Shown: one piece after another, positions 1-11,598 of the stretch | Layout of the letters: every line of letters begins with the position of its first letter | Numbering within the stretch: the stretch's first letter is position 1 | NCBI RefSeq assembly: GCF_014672835.1 | Contig: NZ_CP060244.1 | Span: forward strand, 1,343,001 to 1,407,000 | Origin: Entomobacter blattae | GTDB taxonomy: Bacteria > Pseudomonadota > Alphaproteobacteria > Acetobacterales > Acetobacteraceae | DNA: 64,000 nucleotides | Reading direction: 5' to 3' | Notes under the pieces: generated by a model | The model's input: only the letters and a program-made list of their open reading frames with translations | Databases searched by the model: none | What the model was told of the DNA's origin: nothing | Translations under genes and position numbers: made by a program

Positions 1-173
1 ACTGTAGATAAACCATAATAAGTATAAATCTGCCCATAATGAATGGCAGGCACACCGGTTTCGGTAAAGTCTTTCTTTTGTAAACCATTACCACGGATTA
101 ATTGCCCCACTTCTCCCAATGGTTTCCATTCTACCTCTGTACCCTTCAGAAGCTTTTGTATGATAGGGTTCAT
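1..173 (-). CDS. hsdS: Type I restriction enzyme specificity subunit HsdS (N-terminal part, runs off the window)
   Basis: The reverse strand encodes the first 57 or so residues of a specificity subunit, which selects the DNA target for the HsdM/HsdR complex. The visible start contains [15 protein letters not shown] followed by GLQKKDF and [12 protein letters not shown], a pattern typical of the first target-recognition domain of HsdS proteins. The start codon overlaps the hsdM stop as ATGA (stop 172-170, start 173-171), so the two are translationally coupled. The remainder lies beyond position 1, so completeness and target type cannot be judged. Confidence 0.85.
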   Translation of the reverse strand, partial: MNPIIQKLLKGTEVEWKPLGEVGQLIRGNGLQKKDFTETGVPAIHYGQIYTYYGLST

Positions 174-1729
174 GCTTCGATGTCCGTAATCAAGTTATCA
201 ATCTGCGCGCGTAAAATGTTTATTTTTTCTACCGTGGTTTTTATTTCTGCATTCAGTTCTGTAATATTAATTACTTCCCTTGTGTCTTCTGCCTCTACAT
301 AGGAACTTACGGACAGATTATAGTTATTGGCTTGTATCTGCTTGTTATCAACGAGTTGGGCAAAATGCTTAATATCTATTTTATCGTCAAAGGCGGTAAT
401 AATTTTTTCAATATGCTCAGCCGTTAAAACGTTATTATTCGTTTCTTTTTTGAATAATTTACTGGCATCGATAAATTGCGTTTTATAGTGGGTTTTATGT
501 TTGGAAAGCACCAGAATATTGACCGCAATAGAGGTTCCGTAAAACAAATTGGGGGCCAGGGCGATCACTGTTTCAACGTAATTATAGTTAATAAGATACT
601 GGCGAATTTTCTGTTCTGCTCCAGTACGATAAAAAATTCCAGGGAAACAGACGATGGCGGCACGTCCCTTGGGGGATAAATAATGAAGAGCATGAAGGAC
701 AAAGGCAAAATCTGCCTTAGATTTGGGGGCTAATACACTTGCTGGGGCAAAACGTTCATCATTAATAAGAATTGGATTATCGCTTCCTTCCCAGTTGATT
801 GAATAAGGTGGGTTGGAAACGATAACATCAAAGGGCCGCTCGTTGTTATGTTTGGGGTCTATTAACGTATTGCCCAAGGCTATATCGAATTTGGTGTAAT
901 TGATATTGTGCAAAAACATATTCATACGGGCAAGGTTATAGGTTGTATGGTTTATTTCTTGGCCGAAAAACCCTTTTTCAATCGTATGGCCGTTTGTATG
1001 GAGGATATCGAACTGTTTTTTTACTTGCAAAAGAAGTGAACCAGACCCCGCAGCTGGATCGTACGCCTTGTTCACCTCATCTTGTTTGTGCAAAGCCAGC
1101 AGGGCAATTAGCTTTGAGACATGTTGGGGGGTAAAGAATTCTCCCCCTGATTTACCAGCATTGGCTGCATAATTAGAAATAAGAAACTCATACGCATCGC
1201 CAAACAGATCGATATGATTATCTTCAAACTTGCCAAAATCAAGGTCGGCGACCCCTTTGAGCACAGCTGTCAAACGTTTGTTTTTTTCTGCAACTGTGTT
1301 GCCAAGCCGGTTGCTGGTGGTATCAAAATCAGCAAATAAGCCCTTGATATCATCTTCAGAGGGGTGGCCATTTGCTGAGCTTTCAATATCTGAAAATATC
1401 TGTTTCAGGTCGGTATTGAGGTTTTCGTTATTATTGGCTTTTTCCACAATATTTTCAAATAATTGGCTGGGGTAGATGATATAGCCTTTACTTTTAATGG
1501 CATCTTCCTTACGCTCTGGCGTAATCACATCATCGGTCATGTCAGCGTAATGAATTGTTTCATCACCCGCTTCGATATAATTTTTGAAATTTTCACTTAT
1601 AAAACGATAAAAGAGTGTACCAAGAACATATTGCTTGAAATCCCAGCCATCGACTGAGCCACGTACCTCATTGGCAATTTGCCAAATTCTGCGATGGAGC
1701 TCAGTGCGTTGCTGTGTAGTGGAGGCCAT
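170..1729 (-). CDS. hsdM: Type I restriction-modification DNA methyltransferase HsdM
   Basis: This 519-residue protein is the adenine methyltransferase subunit of a type I restriction-modification system. Residues 1-150 match the helical HsdM N-terminal domain (start [19 protein letters not shown]). The SAM-binding motif I is [15 protein letters not shown] near residue 222 and the catalytic motif IV is VIVSNPPYS near residue 304, with NPPY indicating N6-adenine methylation. The length is normal for the family and the frame is intact. It is followed by hsdS with a 4-bp overlap. No hsdR is in the window; it may lie to the left beyond hsdS. Confidence is high because both signature motifs are present and correctly spaced. 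Confidence 0.95.
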   Translation of the reverse strand: MASTTQQRTELHRRIWQIANEVRGSVDGWDFKQYVLGTLFYRFISENFKNYIEAGDETIHYADMTDDVITPERKEDAIKSKGYIIYPSQLFENIVEKANNNENLNTDLKQIFSDIESSANGHPSEDDIKGLFADFDTTSNRLGNTVAEKNKRLTAVLKGVADLDFGKFEDNHIDLFGDAYEFLISNYAANAGKSGGEFFTPQHVSKLIALLALHKQDEVNKAYDPAAGSGSLLLQVKKQFDILHTNGHTIEKGFFGQEINHTTYNLARMNMFLHNINYTKFDIALGNTLIDPKHNNERPFDVIVSNPPYSINWEGSDNPILINDERFAPASVLAPKSKADFAFVLHALHYLSPKGRAAIVCFPGIFYRTGAEQKIRQYLINYNYVETVIALAPNLFYGTSIAVNILVLSKHKTHYKTQFIDASKLFKKETNNNVLTAEHIEKIITAFDDKIDIKHFAQLVDNKQIQANNYNLSVSSYVEAEDTREVINITELNAEIKTTVEKINILRAQIDNLITDIEA

Positions 1730-2325
1730 AATGTCGTTATTCCTTTTAGCTTAATAGTGCTTTAATATAGCCTATCAGCATTGATAAAAATATGCCTTAA
1801 AGCTAAACTTATTCAATTTCTTTATCTCTACACGTTATTGCTTTTATCCTCGGAAGGATAGGTGGGTTTTATGGGGAAGATCTTGAAATGATGGGTTCTA
1901 TAAAGGCTGTTTTGGCTTCCAGCATGGCCAAGGTATAAACAGTTTTGTCGTGCTTCTGAGAGCATCCCTTCTTCGTCGGCGCAGATAAACATACAAACGG
2001 TTGGAGAGGGGCAGGGAACTTGGGCTTCCAGCTTTTGAATATGACCTTTAAGGTTTCTGCTCTTACAGTTTTTCTAAGGCTCCAAGCTATGCTGCTAGAT
2101 CATGTTGTCTATAAATTGATGTTGGATTTCCAGAAAACCCTATGAGGTTTCTGCCTCTACAAAGTGGTCCCTTTATTTGTTGGTATGGTAAGGAAAGAGG
2201 GAGGCTGACCTGAAGAAAACACGCATAGCAGGGTTGAGCTGAGCCGATAAAATATATTCATGTATTTGAGATATTGTATTTTACGATTACAATGACCTTC
2301 ATGATTTTTTAGCAAAGGGTTTCAA
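1730..2325. other. Non-coding stretch between divergent hsdM and tehB-like gene
   Basis: About 600 bases lie between the divergently transcribed hsdM and methyltransferase genes. It must hold both promoters. I see no convincing coding frame, repeat or RNA in it; short fragments of open frame are not supported by family resemblance. Confidence 0.4.
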
Positions 2326-2937
2326 ATGGCAGATATATCCGCCTCTGAGCGTCCGGATGATTATTACACGAAGACATATGGGTTAACACCAACCCATTCT
2401 GAAGTTTTGGCAGCTGCTCAGATTGTTCCTGTCGGTCGTACCCTAGATGTGGGGTGTGGGCGTGGGCGCAATGCGCTTTTTTTAAATCTTAAAGGGCATA
2501 ATGTAACAGCATGGGACCATAATGCAGACAGTATTGCCTTTCTGCAAGATGTTATCAGGCAAGAAAACCTCACCACTCTTCAGGCAGCAATCAAAGACCT
2601 GAATACTGAACGTTTTCATTTTAACCAAATCTATGATTTTGTTTTTTCGACGGTGGTGCTGATGTTTTTACAGCCCCAAACCATTCCAGGACTTATTGCC
2701 GATATGCAGACCAGCACCAAAAAAGGGGGCTATAACCTTATTGTAGCGGTTATGGATAGCCCGGATTTCCCAGCTTTGTCGATGTTTCCATTTACCTTTA
2801 AACTTGGCGAGTTAAAAGCTTATTACGAAGGGTGGGAGTTTTTGAACTATAACGAAGAGGTGGGCGAGCTTCATCGCACAGATGCTCAGGGCCATCGCAT
2901 CAAGCAACGTTTTGCCACCATGTTGGCAAAGAAATAA
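2326..2937 (+). CDS. tehB: TehB-like SAM-dependent methyltransferase
   Basis: This 203-residue protein resembles TehB, a cytoplasmic class I methyltransferase linked in other bacteria to tellurite resistance. The N-terminal [18 protein letters not shown] is characteristic of TehB, and [14 protein letters not shown] at about residue 40 is the SAM-binding glycine-rich motif I. Later blocks ([24 protein letters not shown] and the GWEFLNYNE segment) also follow TehB order. The start has an AAAGGG stretch a few bases upstream. It stands alone, so tellurite is inferred from family only; it could methylate another chalcogen or small molecule. Confidence 0.85.
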   Translation: MADISASERPDDYYTKTYGLTPTHSEVLAAAQIVPVGRTLDVGCGRGRNALFLNLKGHNVTAWDHNADSIAFLQDVIRQENLTTLQAAIKDLNTERFHFNQIYDFVFSTVVLMFLQPQTIPGLIADMQTSTKKGGYNLIVAVMDSPDFPALSMFPFTFKLGELKAYYEGWEFLNYNEEVGELHRTDAQGHRIKQRFATMLAKK

Positions 2938-3056
2938 TATGCCAGGGCGGCTTTTAACAGCTCGTCCAAATTTACCACCCTGCTCGTAATTTTACCACCA
3001 TGCTTGGCAAGGAAATAGTCCTTTCAGGAGAGGGGCCATAGAGAAATATGGCCCAC

Positions 3057-3650
3057 TATTTCCAAATGGGGCATTTTAAGATGAGGGTTTATGTTTTGTA
3101 TGGTTGGGTCATCCCAATAAGTAACCTGTCCTAGGAAGATGTTGGCCAGAATTTCTTCTGTTAGGTGCAGCTCACCGGATTTAAGATTGAGAATATTCAC
3201 TACAGGTGTGATTCCGCCTAAAATGGTTGGAAATTGGAACAGGTGGTTATCTTCAAGCTTGTTAGGGGAGGGGCACGTCTGAAGCGCCAAAATCCACTGT
3301 ATGATTCATGATCTGGTTTTGTCCGGTTCTGGAGCCTAGGGCCTGATAAATGCTTAAAGCTGGTGGCACCAAACGCCATAAAGACCTTTTAGCCCCCTTA
3401 TTGAGTTTTATATGCGTTTGTGATTGAGAGGATGCGGCCCATCTTTGATAGATAGGCGCTGCAAAACTTGAGCCCACCCCGGTAATGGTTGTGTCTTGTT
3501 GGGCATGAGCAGACTCTATCTCTTGCTCTATTTGTGAAAGTTTACTGAAGCGTTTTCCATACCTATTACATATGGTTTTTCCTTTAGATCTTACGGCTGA
3601 TGCCCTGCGTGAACGCAGCCATAATGGCCAATACAGCCACAATCATCCAG
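3057..3650 (-). pseudogene. pstS: Decayed phosphate-binding protein PstS
   Basis: Reading the reverse strand across three frames recovers a PstS-like periplasmic phosphate-binding protein. A hydrophobic leader (MIVAVLAIMAAFTQG near 3645-3600) is followed in another frame by TTITGVGSSFAAPIYQRWAA, then NHTVDFGASDVPLP, then after a further shift FPTILGGITPVVNI and ILANIFLGQVTYWDDPTIQ. These match the phosphate-loop and core motifs of PstS in the right order. At least two frameshifts and a 3' truncation separate them, and no pst transporter genes are nearby, so it is a relic. The identity rests on motif order. Confidence 0.7.
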
Positions 3651-4947
3651 GCCCTTATCAAAAACACTGAGGCCTTGCGTGAATCCGGCTATAATGAGGA
3701 TGTGGCAGGCTTTGAGGCGTAAATGTAGGGTCAAGCGCCAAAGAGCCCGTGCAGCAGAGCTTGTATAGCCTGGGCCTGCAGTCTGGGCCGGTTCTGGCGA
3801 TACAGCAACAGACTCTGTTTTGGTTTGAACCCATGGGAAGTTTTGGACCGACCGAATTTTTTGGCTACCATACCCATAGGCTACTATACCTAACTGGGGG
3901 ATGCCGAAAATGCAGACCATCGTCGTTGATAACCAACTGACAGATAACAGATAAGGCTTCTATTGGCCGACATGGTACCATTCTTTTAAACCCAACCCCA
4001 TTTTACGGTGAAAGTGGCCGGCTATGTGTTATGGAGCTATCACCATTTACGAATCTTTCCTCTGCCATATCTGGTGGGTCTTAACACCAGCAAGATTTTC
4101 TCTACTAAAGAGCCCAATATATTTATGGCAGATCAGGCCCAAAACAGGGTTATACAACCGATAATATTTTTATCACAGGCCATTCCCCCAGAGGTATTGA
4201 AGTAGAAGGTATTGAAGTGGAGATATTAAAGCCCAGCATGTGTGGTCTGGCAAACAGGTTTGGAAGCATTAGAAATGGTATAAAAATACCGTTAAATGGC
4301 ATGGGAAAAGGAGATGGTAGCAATTTTGTTAATCTTTTGCACTATGGTGATTCTGCCAGTAATTCTGCCTTTGATGTGTAAAGGGAATGCCCTTTGCCCA
4401 GCATATTGGCTCCAGAGTATTTCCCTAGCTTATTTCCCTAGCTTATTTCCATGGCATATTTCTCGGCCTATAACGAAAAGAGGGGTACTTGTCACAGGAC
4501 GGATAAAAAGTCTTTTTAGGTTCTACCGATGATCAAAAATGGCTCTCGGATGTGTTCCAAAACGAGTGAACATCTGGCAGTATTATTATTGGCAAGATTC
4601 AGACCGCTTCGGATGATTTGCTCTAAAGGGTTACTCCCATATGCTATGGCATGCAGCAGCCAATTGGGGGGGGAGATATTGGCTTGAAAACCTTTAAATG
4701 GTTATGGCCAGGTGGTGACTTCTTCTCTGACGAGCGTGATGGCTCTGGCAGAACAGTTTAGACCCGACTGGAATTTTATTCCTGGGTCTGTCCTTAATTT
4801 TGGTCAAGAGAGCATTCAGCAACTTCTTATGGAGTATAATCATCTTATAGATGATTACTTTCCTCTCTTAGCTAAGATTTTCCTTATCTTCATCAGTGCT
4901 GCCTGTCAGAAACAGGGGCAGAAATGGGAGTGGCATTGGAGGAATCT
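3651..4947. pseudogene. Degraded coding debris, possibly an alpha/beta hydrolase remnant on the + strand (about 3960-4560)
   Basis: No intact gene fills this 1.3 kb. On the plus strand, joining frames over 3960-4560 gives NPTPFYGESGRL, then TDNIFITGHSPRGIEVE, then GMGKGDGSNFVNLLHYGD. The GHSxxG-like element in an FITGHS context recalls the nucleophile elbow of lipase-like alpha/beta hydrolases, but the following glycine spacing is damaged and stops interrupt every frame. The region next to it (4700-4950) is open for about 79 codons without recognisable content. I treat the whole as decayed sequence; the hydrolase assignment is a weak inference. Confidence 0.35.
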
Positions 4948-6075
4948 TTAGGCCATACTCCCAATTCGCTTGCTGAATTGCTGTAAGGCGATGGTAAAGA
5001 AAATGCTCCCAATAATAGCCAGGGCTAAAAATTGGGGCCAAACTCCTTCCAGGCCAGCTCCACGATACAAAATGCCTTGGGCCAGCATGACAAAATGGGT
5101 GGTAGGGGCTGCCAACATGATATCTTGCACAAAGGCTGGCATGCTTTCACGCGGAGTCATCCCACCGGAAAGCATTTGAAGAGGGAGAAGAACCAGCATA
5201 ATTAACAGGGCAAATTGGGGCATGGTTTTGGCAAAAGTGGCTAGGAAGATTCCAAGAGAGGTGCAGGCGAATAAATTGAGGGCCGTGCCCGCCAGAAAAA
5301 GGGGAACAGAGCCAGCAACAGGAACCTGCATAGCCAATTGCACAATAAATAAAAGTGAGAACATGCAGGCTGCCAGCACCACCAACCCCATAGACCATAT
5401 TTTGGCCACCATAATTTCAAACGGTGTAATGGGCATAACCAATAAATGTTCAATTGTTCCGTGCTCACGCTCCCTAATCAGGGCTGCCCCGGTGAGAATT
5501 AATGACAGCATGGTTACTGAGTTGATTACAGCCACCACAGAAGAAAACCAGGCCTGGATTAGGTTTGGGTTAAACCGGGCTCGCATTGCTAAACTAATCG
5601 GAAGAGTGGTTTGAGAAGTATAGCGTTTGAGAAAACTGGAAACCTCATTATTAATGATGGTCTGAATATAGCCCCCTCCTGTAAAGGCCTGGCTCATGCG
5701 GGTGGCATCTACATTTAGCTGAATGCTGGGGTTACGCCCGTTCAGGAGATCGCGTTGAAGGTTGGGAGGGAAATCAATGGAGAAGGTATAAATGCCGCGA
5801 TCCATTCCTGTATCAGCGCCTTTCATGGATTCGGCATAGGGAGGAAGAAAATAGGGGGGGTAAAAGGCCATGGAAATCTGGCGGGTTAACGGGGAGAGGT
5901 CTTCATCGATAATGGCCAGAGAGGCTTTTTCCAATGTTTCTGGGGTGCCAGTGGCCTGCACATAAATGGAAATGGAAAAACTGTAGGCAATCAGCACAAG
6001 CATGATAGGGTCCCTCAGCAGGCCCCAAAGCTCTTTAACACCCAGATAAAAAATATTGGCGGGGCTAAAAGACAT
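4948..6075 (-). CDS. yhhJ: ABC-2 type transporter permease (YhhJ-like)
   Basis: This 375-residue inner-membrane permease is the last gene of an exporter operon. I place the start at 6075 (MSFSPANIFYLGVKELWGLL) because it falls 5 bp after the rbbA-like stop; the longer open frame upstream only overlaps that gene. One membrane segment near residue 25 is followed by a large extracytoplasmic domain (roughly 50-170) and five C-terminal membrane segments, the arrangement of ABC-2 permeases. The segment EREHGTIEHLLVMPITPFEIM is a family hallmark. It likely pairs with the permease half fused to RbbA to export small molecules together with the HlyD and TolC-type partners. Confidence 0.9.
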   Translation of the reverse strand: MSFSPANIFYLGVKELWGLLRDPIMLVLIAYSFSISIYVQATGTPETLEKASLAIIDEDLSPLTRQISMAFYPPYFLPPYAESMKGADTGMDRGIYTFSIDFPPNLQRDLLNGRNPSIQLNVDATRMSQAFTGGGYIQTIINNEVSSFLKRYTSQTTLPISLAMRARFNPNLIQAWFSSVVAVINSVTMLSLILTGAALIREREHGTIEHLLVMPITPFEIMVAKIWSMGLVVLAACMFSLLFIVQLAMQVPVAGSVPLFLAGTALNLFACTSLGIFLATFAKTMPQFALLIMLVLLPLQMLSGGMTPRESMPAFVQDIMLAAPTTHFVMLAQGILYRGAGLEGVWPQFLALAIIGSIFFTIALQQFSKRIGSMA

Positions 6076-6080
6076 GGCCT

Positions 6081-8834
6081 TTAGTGCTCCTGTTTTCTTA
6101 ACAGTAAAATGGCAGCCCCCAGAATAAAGGGAACGAACAGGGCCAGGGCCAAGAACTCGTATCCCAACTCTATAAAGCCCAACCCCTTGGAAAAGATGCC
6201 ACGGCTGATGGTCAGATAGTAAGTGGTAGGGAAAAATGTGCCAATCAGCCAACCGGAGCCCGATAGGGAGTTAACCGGGTTGAGCATGCCTGAAAACTGC
6301 ATGGAGGGGATAAGGGTAGCAATGGTTGTACCAAAAATAGCAGCAATCTGGCTGTTCATAAAGGTTGACATTAGCAGGCCAATACTGGTGGCATTGATAG
6401 CAAAGAGAATACTGCCCAGCAAAAGGGCGAAGGCGTTGCCTGCCAGTGGTACGCCAAAGGCAAAAGTGGCAGACCCAATCATGAGTACGGCATTAAGGGT
6501 TGCCAGAATAATATAGGGGATTTGCTTGCCAATCAGGAACTCAGCCTGGGTAACAGGGGTTACATACAGGTTTAGGATGGAGCCTAGCTCCTTTTCGCGC
6601 ACAACGCTTAAGGCGGTGAGCATGGCAGGAATCATCATCAACAGCATGGGGATAACAGCCGGAGCAATGGCCACCACGCTGATCACGTTAGGGTTATAGC
6701 GGTAGCGTATTTCAATATTGGCTGTTCCTGGCAGGGTTTTTAGGCCTGTGGTTTCACGCGCTATTTCTTTAAGCCACTGGGTGTGGAGTTGTTGGATATA
6801 GCCCTTAACGGTTTCTGCCCTTTGGGGCATGGCACCATCAAGCCATACGCCAATGGTCACCGGGGTGTTTCGGCGAATATCGCGGGCAAAATGAGGTGGG
6901 AGTTCAATGGCTACGTTCAATTCCCCTTTTCGCATGCGTTGATCGAGGTCGTTATAGTCTCGTATGGGGGGATGTTCTGTAAAGTAGCGCGAGCCGGCAA
7001 TATTGAGTTCGTAATTCTGGCTGGTGGTGGTTTGGTCGCGGTCAATAACGGCAAAGGAGAGGTTTTCTACATCCAGACTGATGCCGTAGCTCATAATACA
7101 AAGCAGCAAAAGGCTACCCAGCAACGCCATGGTGCCCCTGATGGGATCGCGCTTGAGTTCAAGGGTTTCACGGATAGAGCAGCTCATAATCCGGCGCAAG
7201 CTTAGGCCAAATAGCCGGAAGTCTTTTTGGGAATGCGGGGCGTGAGGGGCCAGGGTTGTCGGGGCTTGCTGTGGTTTGTCCTCCTGGCCAGCGGCTTCTT
7301 CCAGATAGGCAATAAAGGCTTCTTCCAAGGTGGAAGCCTTGCGCTTTTTAACAATATTAGTCGGGGTGTCTGTGACCAAGATTTTGCCGGCATGCATAAG
7401 TGAGATACGGTCGCAGCGTTCGGCCTCGTTCATGAAGTGGGTCGAAATAAAAATGGTGACTTTGTCCTTGCGGGACAGATCAATTAATACTCGCCAGAAT
7501 TCATCGCGTGCAACAGGGTCAACACCAGAGGTGGGTTCATCGAGAATAAGGATCTCTGGTTGATGGATCAGGGCTACGGCCAGTGAGAGGCGTTGGCGCT
7601 GGCCAAGTGGTAGAGAAGTGGGGAGATCTTCCATAATGGGGCCAAGCTGGAAACGCTTGGCCAAGGATTCAATACGGTTGGCTGTAGCGTCAGGCGGGAT
7701 ATGGAATAAATGGGCGTGCAGCTCCAGATTCTGGCGAACCGTAAGCTCGGAATAAAGTGAAAAAGCCTGCGACATATAGCCCACACGCTTGCGCACGTTA
7801 ATATCGGAGGGTTCCAGTGTCTTGCCAAACAGCTTGGCAGTGCCAGAGGTTGGGGGAAGCAGGCCGGTCAGCATTTTCATGGTGGTGGATTTTCCACAAC
7901 CGTTAGAGCCAAGAAAACCAAAAATCTCTCCGCGCTCAATTTTACAGCTCACATGGTCAACAGCGGTAAAGGTACCAAATTTCATGGTAAGACCGTCGGT
8001 CTCTATTGCCAAATCATCCTGTTCATCTGGGCTACGCTTGGGAAGTTCCAGGGGTTTATAGCCGGCACGCTGTTCTTGGGGGAGAAGGGCAATAAAGGCT
8101 TCATCAAGGGTTTTGGTGCCTGTTTTCTCCAACAGATGTTGGGTTGTGCCGGTGGCTAGAATTTTTCCATCATTCATCGCAGCAAGGGTATCAAAGCGTG
8201 AGGCTTCATCCATATAAGCTGTTGCTACGATAATGCTCAGCCGGGGTTGTTCCTTACGGATGCGCTCAATTAACTGCCAGAACTGCGCGCGGGAGAGGGG
8301 GTCTACCCCAGTGGTGGGCTCATCGAGTAAGAGCAGCTCCGGGTCGTGGATGAGCGAGCAGCATAGGCCAAGCTTTTGTTTCATCCCGCCTGAAAGTTTC
8401 CCCGCAGGCCTGTCATCAAAAGGGGCCAGGCCTGTGGCCTCCAGCAAGGTGTGGATGCGGGCGTTGCGCTCTTCTGCACCTTGACCAAAAAGGCGGCCAA
8501 AAAACTCCAGGTTTTCCGTGACAGAAAGGGTAGGGTAAAGGTTTTTCCCCAAGCCCTGTGGCATATAGGCAATCCGTGGACAGACTTGATCACGATGGGA
8601 CTTGAGCCGCATATCACCCCCCAGAACCATGACCTCTCCCTGCTGGATGATTTTTGAGCCGGCGATCAGCGAAATCAGGCTGGATTTTCCTACCCCATCG
8701 GGCCCAATCAAACCAGCCATAACCCCATAAGGCAGGCTGAACTCTACCTCTTGTAAGGCTTTGACTGTTCCATAGGTCAGGGAAACCTTTTGGAGGTGAA
8801 CCGCCTTTTTGGCGGGGGTTGGGGAGGGTGTCAT
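6081..8834 (-). CDS. rbbA: Fused ABC transporter with two ATPase domains and one permease domain (RbbA/YhiH-like)
   Basis: At 917 residues this matches the RbbA layout: ATPase 1 (about 1-260), ATPase 2 (about 280-510), then an ABC-2 membrane domain. Domain 1 has Walker [11 protein letters not shown], signature [11 protein letters not shown] and Walker [13 protein letters not shown]. Domain 2 has SNGCGKSTT and [11 protein letters not shown] but a degenerate signature, LPLGQRQRL in place of LSGGQ, so the two ATP sites may be unequal. A periplasmic loop follows the first membrane segment near residue 575. It overlaps the HlyD gene by 4 bp. In other bacteria RbbA was described as ribosome-associated, but this operon context points to export. 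Confidence 0.93.
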   Translation of the reverse strand: MTPSPTPAKKAVHLQKVSLTYGTVKALQEVEFSLPYGVMAGLIGPDGVGKSSLISLIAGSKIIQQGEVMVLGGDMRLKSHRDQVCPRIAYMPQGLGKNLYPTLSVTENLEFFGRLFGQGAEERNARIHTLLEATGLAPFDDRPAGKLSGGMKQKLGLCCSLIHDPELLLLDEPTTGVDPLSRAQFWQLIERIRKEQPRLSIIVATAYMDEASRFDTLAAMNDGKILATGTTQHLLEKTGTKTLDEAFIALLPQEQRAGYKPLELPKRSPDEQDDLAIETDGLTMKFGTFTAVDHVSCKIERGEIFGFLGSNGCGKSTTMKMLTGLLPPTSGTAKLFGKTLEPSDINVRKRVGYMSQAFSLYSELTVRQNLELHAHLFHIPPDATANRIESLAKRFQLGPIMEDLPTSLPLGQRQRLSLAVALIHQPEILILDEPTSGVDPVARDEFWRVLIDLSRKDKVTIFISTHFMNEAERCDRISLMHAGKILVTDTPTNIVKKRKASTLEEAFIAYLEEAAGQEDKPQQAPTTLAPHAPHSQKDFRLFGLSLRRIMSCSIRETLELKRDPIRGTMALLGSLLLLCIMSYGISLDVENLSFAVIDRDQTTTSQNYELNIAGSRYFTEHPPIRDYNDLDQRMRKGELNVAIELPPHFARDIRRNTPVTIGVWLDGAMPQRAETVKGYIQQLHTQWLKEIARETTGLKTLPGTANIEIRYRYNPNVISVVAIAPAVIPMLLMMIPAMLTALSVVREKELGSILNLYVTPVTQAEFLIGKQIPYIILATLNAVLMIGSATFAFGVPLAGNAFALLLGSILFAINATSIGLLMSTFMNSQIAAIFGTTIATLIPSMQFSGMLNPVNSLSGSGWLIGTFFPTTYYLTISRGIFSKGLGFIELGYEFLALALFVPFILGAAILLLRKQEH

Positions 8835-10087
8835 GGGGCGGGGCCCTGATGCGGTAAGGCAGAATGTGGGGGCCTGGCAGGTGCGTTGGCAGGTGTGCTA
8901 TTAGGTGCTGCCCTATTAGGGGCTCTATCAGGCGAGTTATGAGGGGCAGGGGAGCTCTCAGATGTACTCTCAGGCGAGTTACTCGGGGATGGTACAGTAG
9001 GATGGGGTGTTGGCTCTGGGGGGGACTTCTTAAGGCGAAGGGATTCTGGCCATGGTTCTTTAGGGTCAAGGCGAACATAGGCCATACCCGGTAAGCCGGT
9101 TTTGATTTTACGGATATGGTCACGCAGGAGCTGGGGAGAAATTTTGGCCTTAACGCGAAACATCAGTTTCTGGCGTTCTGATTCCGTTTCCACGGTTTTG
9201 GGTGTAAATTGGGCAACATCGGAAACATAGGAAATAGAGGCCGGAATCACGTCGTCGGGTAAGGCATCGAGCACAATGCGTGCTTCAGCTCCCATGGTAA
9301 TTTTGCCGGTGGCCGTCTCGGGAATAAAAAAGGTCATGTAGATGTCTTGAAGGTCAACCATGTTAAGGATTTTCCCGCCAGAGGCGACCACTTCGCCTGG
9401 CTGAACAATACGATACTGCACCCGTCCAAAAATAGGGGCATAGAGGTTGGCATCGTGGATATCGCTATCAAGGCGGGCAATTTCAGCCTTGGAGGCCTTA
9501 ACCTGAGCGCGCGCGCCAATAACCTGGGTTCTGGCAGTAGAAATAGCGGCATCGGCCGCGGCAATTTTGGCCTTGGCGGCCACAACAGCGGCTTTTGCAC
9601 TTTCCTGACGGGCCAGGTCATCGTCATATTCCTGCATGGGGGTAGCCCCCTCATGGGCAAGGGTGGCTGAACGTTTGGCATGTTTGCTGGCAGCGATCAG
9701 CTCGGCCTGGCGTTGGGCAAGCACAGCTTGGGCTGCATTTTTATCGGCCTGGCGCTGGACGACTACCGTTTCGGTGGTGGTGACTCGGTTGGTGGCTTCC
9801 TGCAAATAGGCTATGGCCTGCACGCGTTGGGCTTGCAGGGAAGAGGTATCTTGCTGGGCGACCAGGGCATGGGGAGAGACGAAATCGCCTTCATCAAAAA
9901 AAATACGAAGAACACGGCCAGGGTTTTTGGCAGAGATATCCACCTCTGTGGCTTCTATTCGGCCGTTGCCACTGGCAAAGCCTGGGCCAAGGGGTTTGGG
10001 GCGTAGAATATACCAGGCCGCACCCCCTAAAAGGAGAAGGAGAATGATAATTCCTCCCCATAGGCGTGTTTTAGGCGAGAGGGTCAT
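8831..10087 (-). CDS. yhiI: HlyD-family periplasmic adaptor (YhiI-like) with a proline-rich tail
   Basis: This 418-residue membrane-fusion protein links the RbbA/YhhJ inner-membrane parts to the outer-membrane channel. It starts with a single membrane anchor ([19 protein letters not shown]), then the half-lipoyl [20 protein letters not shown], a long Ala/Gln-rich coiled-coil hairpin (about 75-200), the second lipoyl half [18 protein letters not shown], and the beta-barrel domain to about residue 352. The last 65 residues are rich in Pro, Ser and Ala and are not part of the family core. It overlaps the channel gene upstream and rbbA downstream by 4 bp each, giving tight coupling. Confidence 0.92.
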   Translation of the reverse strand: MTLSPKTRLWGGIIILLLLLGGAAWYILRPKPLGPGFASGNGRIEATEVDISAKNPGRVLRIFFDEGDFVSPHALVAQQDTSSLQAQRVQAIAYLQEATNRVTTTETVVVQRQADKNAAQAVLAQRQAELIAASKHAKRSATLAHEGATPMQEYDDDLARQESAKAAVVAAKAKIAAADAAISTARTQVIGARAQVKASKAEIARLDSDIHDANLYAPIFGRVQYRIVQPGEVVASGGKILNMVDLQDIYMTFFIPETATGKITMGAEARIVLDALPDDVIPASISYVSDVAQFTPKTVETESERQKLMFRVKAKISPQLLRDHIRKIKTGLPGMAYVRLDPKEPWPESLRLKKSPPEPTPHPTVPSPSNSPESTSESSPAPHNSPDRAPNRAAPNSTPANAPARPPHSALPHQGPAP

Positions 10088-11598
10088 CCGTTTATACTCC
10101 GCTTAGCAGGGGGGAGCTGGGGGGTTTTCGTGGGGTGGGGTTTGTCTGTCGTCTCATCGTCCTGCTCTGTGTGGATGGTGTGGGCTTTGGGAAATCCCCC
10201 ACCCAGGGCGGTATAAAGGTCTACCGCGCTGGTGAGGTAGGCTTGGTGAAGCTGTACAAGGGCTTGTTCGGTGTTAAACTGGTCGCGCTGGGCCTCTAGC
10301 ACTTCAAGATAGGCGGAATACCCACTGACATAGCGCAGCTGGGCTAAGCGCGTGCGTTCCTGTAGGGCTGCAATCTGGTGTTTGGTTTCCTCAATCCGGC
10401 TGGTGAGCCAGTGGCGGGCGGCCATGGCATCGGCAACATCGCGAAAGGCCGTCTGGATGGCCTTTTCATATTCTGCTACCGCTGTGTTGCGCCGTGCTTC
10501 AGCCAGCTTGAGGTTTCCCAGATTTCGTAATCCGTTAAAAAGGGGCATGGAAATAACAGGCATGAAGTTCCAGGTTGCAGAATCTCCGCCAAAAAGAGCA
10601 TTGAATTCCGAGCTGGATGTGCCCCCGGCAGCGGTAATCATAACCCGTGGAAGAAAGGCTGCCCGTGCGGCGCCAATATCCGCATCGACTGCGCGCAAGG
10701 CGTATTCTGCCTGGATAATATCGGGGCGGTTCAGCACTAAATCAGAAGGAAGGCCGGCTGGCAACGGCTGGGAGAGATAGAGATCAGAAAAGGACAGTGA
10801 GCCCGCTGGAAGGGAGACAGGTTTGCCTACCAGTAGAGTTAGCGCATTGAGGTTTTGCTCACGGAGCTGTTGAAGTTGGTGGAACTGTTGTCGGGCTTCA
10901 GCCAGTAAGGCATAGGACTGGGTGACGTCCAACTTCCCGCCGGAGCCGACCTCATAACGCCTTTTTACAATCCGGTAGGATTCTTTTCGGGTTTCAATTG
11001 TCTGTTCGGCAATGGCAATCTGGTCGTTATAGGCACGATCGGCCAGATAGGTACGGGCAACCTGGGCAACCAGGCTGGTGGCCACGGCCCTTTGGCCTTC
11101 CATGCTGCCCAGGAATTGCTGAAAGGCTGATTCTTCCATATTGCGGATACGCCCCCAAAAGTCGATCTCCCAGTTAGCGCCAATGGAGCCGGAATAAAAG
11201 GTAAGCGTGCTATTAGCGCCATCATAGCGGGAAAGCCCAGGGGTGTGAAATTTTCCACCGATAGCATTGGCATTGATTTGTGGATAGAGCGAGGCCCCCT
11301 GAACGGTGGCATAATGGCGGGCTTCTTCAACCCGGCTGGTGGCAATTTTCAGGTCTCGGTTATTGGCCAGGGCTTGTGTAATTAACCCACGGAGCTGGGC
11401 ATCGGGGAAGAAATCCTGCCAGGCTATGGTGGATATGGCCGGCAACTGGGTATCGAGCGGGGTATTGCGGGGATAAACTTCGGCTGTGGGCAGATCGGGT
11501 TGACGATAGTCTGGGGCAAGATCGCATTGGGTGGTGAAGAGAAGAAGGGTTGCTGACAGTGCGGCAGAATATTTTCTGGTTCTAAAAAAATACGTCAT
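10084..11598 (-). CDS. TolC/NodT-family outer-membrane efflux lipoprotein
   Basis: First gene of the exporter operon, about 504 residues. The start at 11598 gives a lipoprotein signal with a charged n-region (FRTRKYS), hydrophobic core and lipobox-like LLFTTQC, placing the lipidated Cys near residue 25. The mature start DLAPDYRQP and later ANWEIDFWGRIRNMEES and RPDIIQAEYALRAVDADIGAARAAFLP are NodT/OprM hallmarks, with the two-fold repeat of outer-membrane factors. It would form the trimeric channel for the HlyD/RbbA/YhhJ pump. The C-terminal 40 residues are polar and extend past the family core. Substrate is unknown. Confidence 0.93.
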   Translation of the reverse strand: MTYFFRTRKYSAALSATLLLFTTQCDLAPDYRQPDLPTAEVYPRNTPLDTQLPAISTIAWQDFFPDAQLRGLITQALANNRDLKIATSRVEEARHYATVQGASLYPQINANAIGGKFHTPGLSRYDGANSTLTFYSGSIGANWEIDFWGRIRNMEESAFQQFLGSMEGQRAVATSLVAQVARTYLADRAYNDQIAIAEQTIETRKESYRIVKRRYEVGSGGKLDVTQSYALLAEARQQFHQLQQLREQNLNALTLLVGKPVSLPAGSLSFSDLYLSQPLPAGLPSDLVLNRPDIIQAEYALRAVDADIGAARAAFLPRVMITAAGGTSSSEFNALFGGDSATWNFMPVISMPLFNGLRNLGNLKLAEARRNTAVAEYEKAIQTAFRDVADAMAARHWLTSRIEETKHQIAALQERTRLAQLRYVSGYSAYLEVLEAQRDQFNTEQALVQLHQAYLTSAVDLYTALGGGFPKAHTIHTEQDDETTDKPHPTKTPQLPPAKRSING

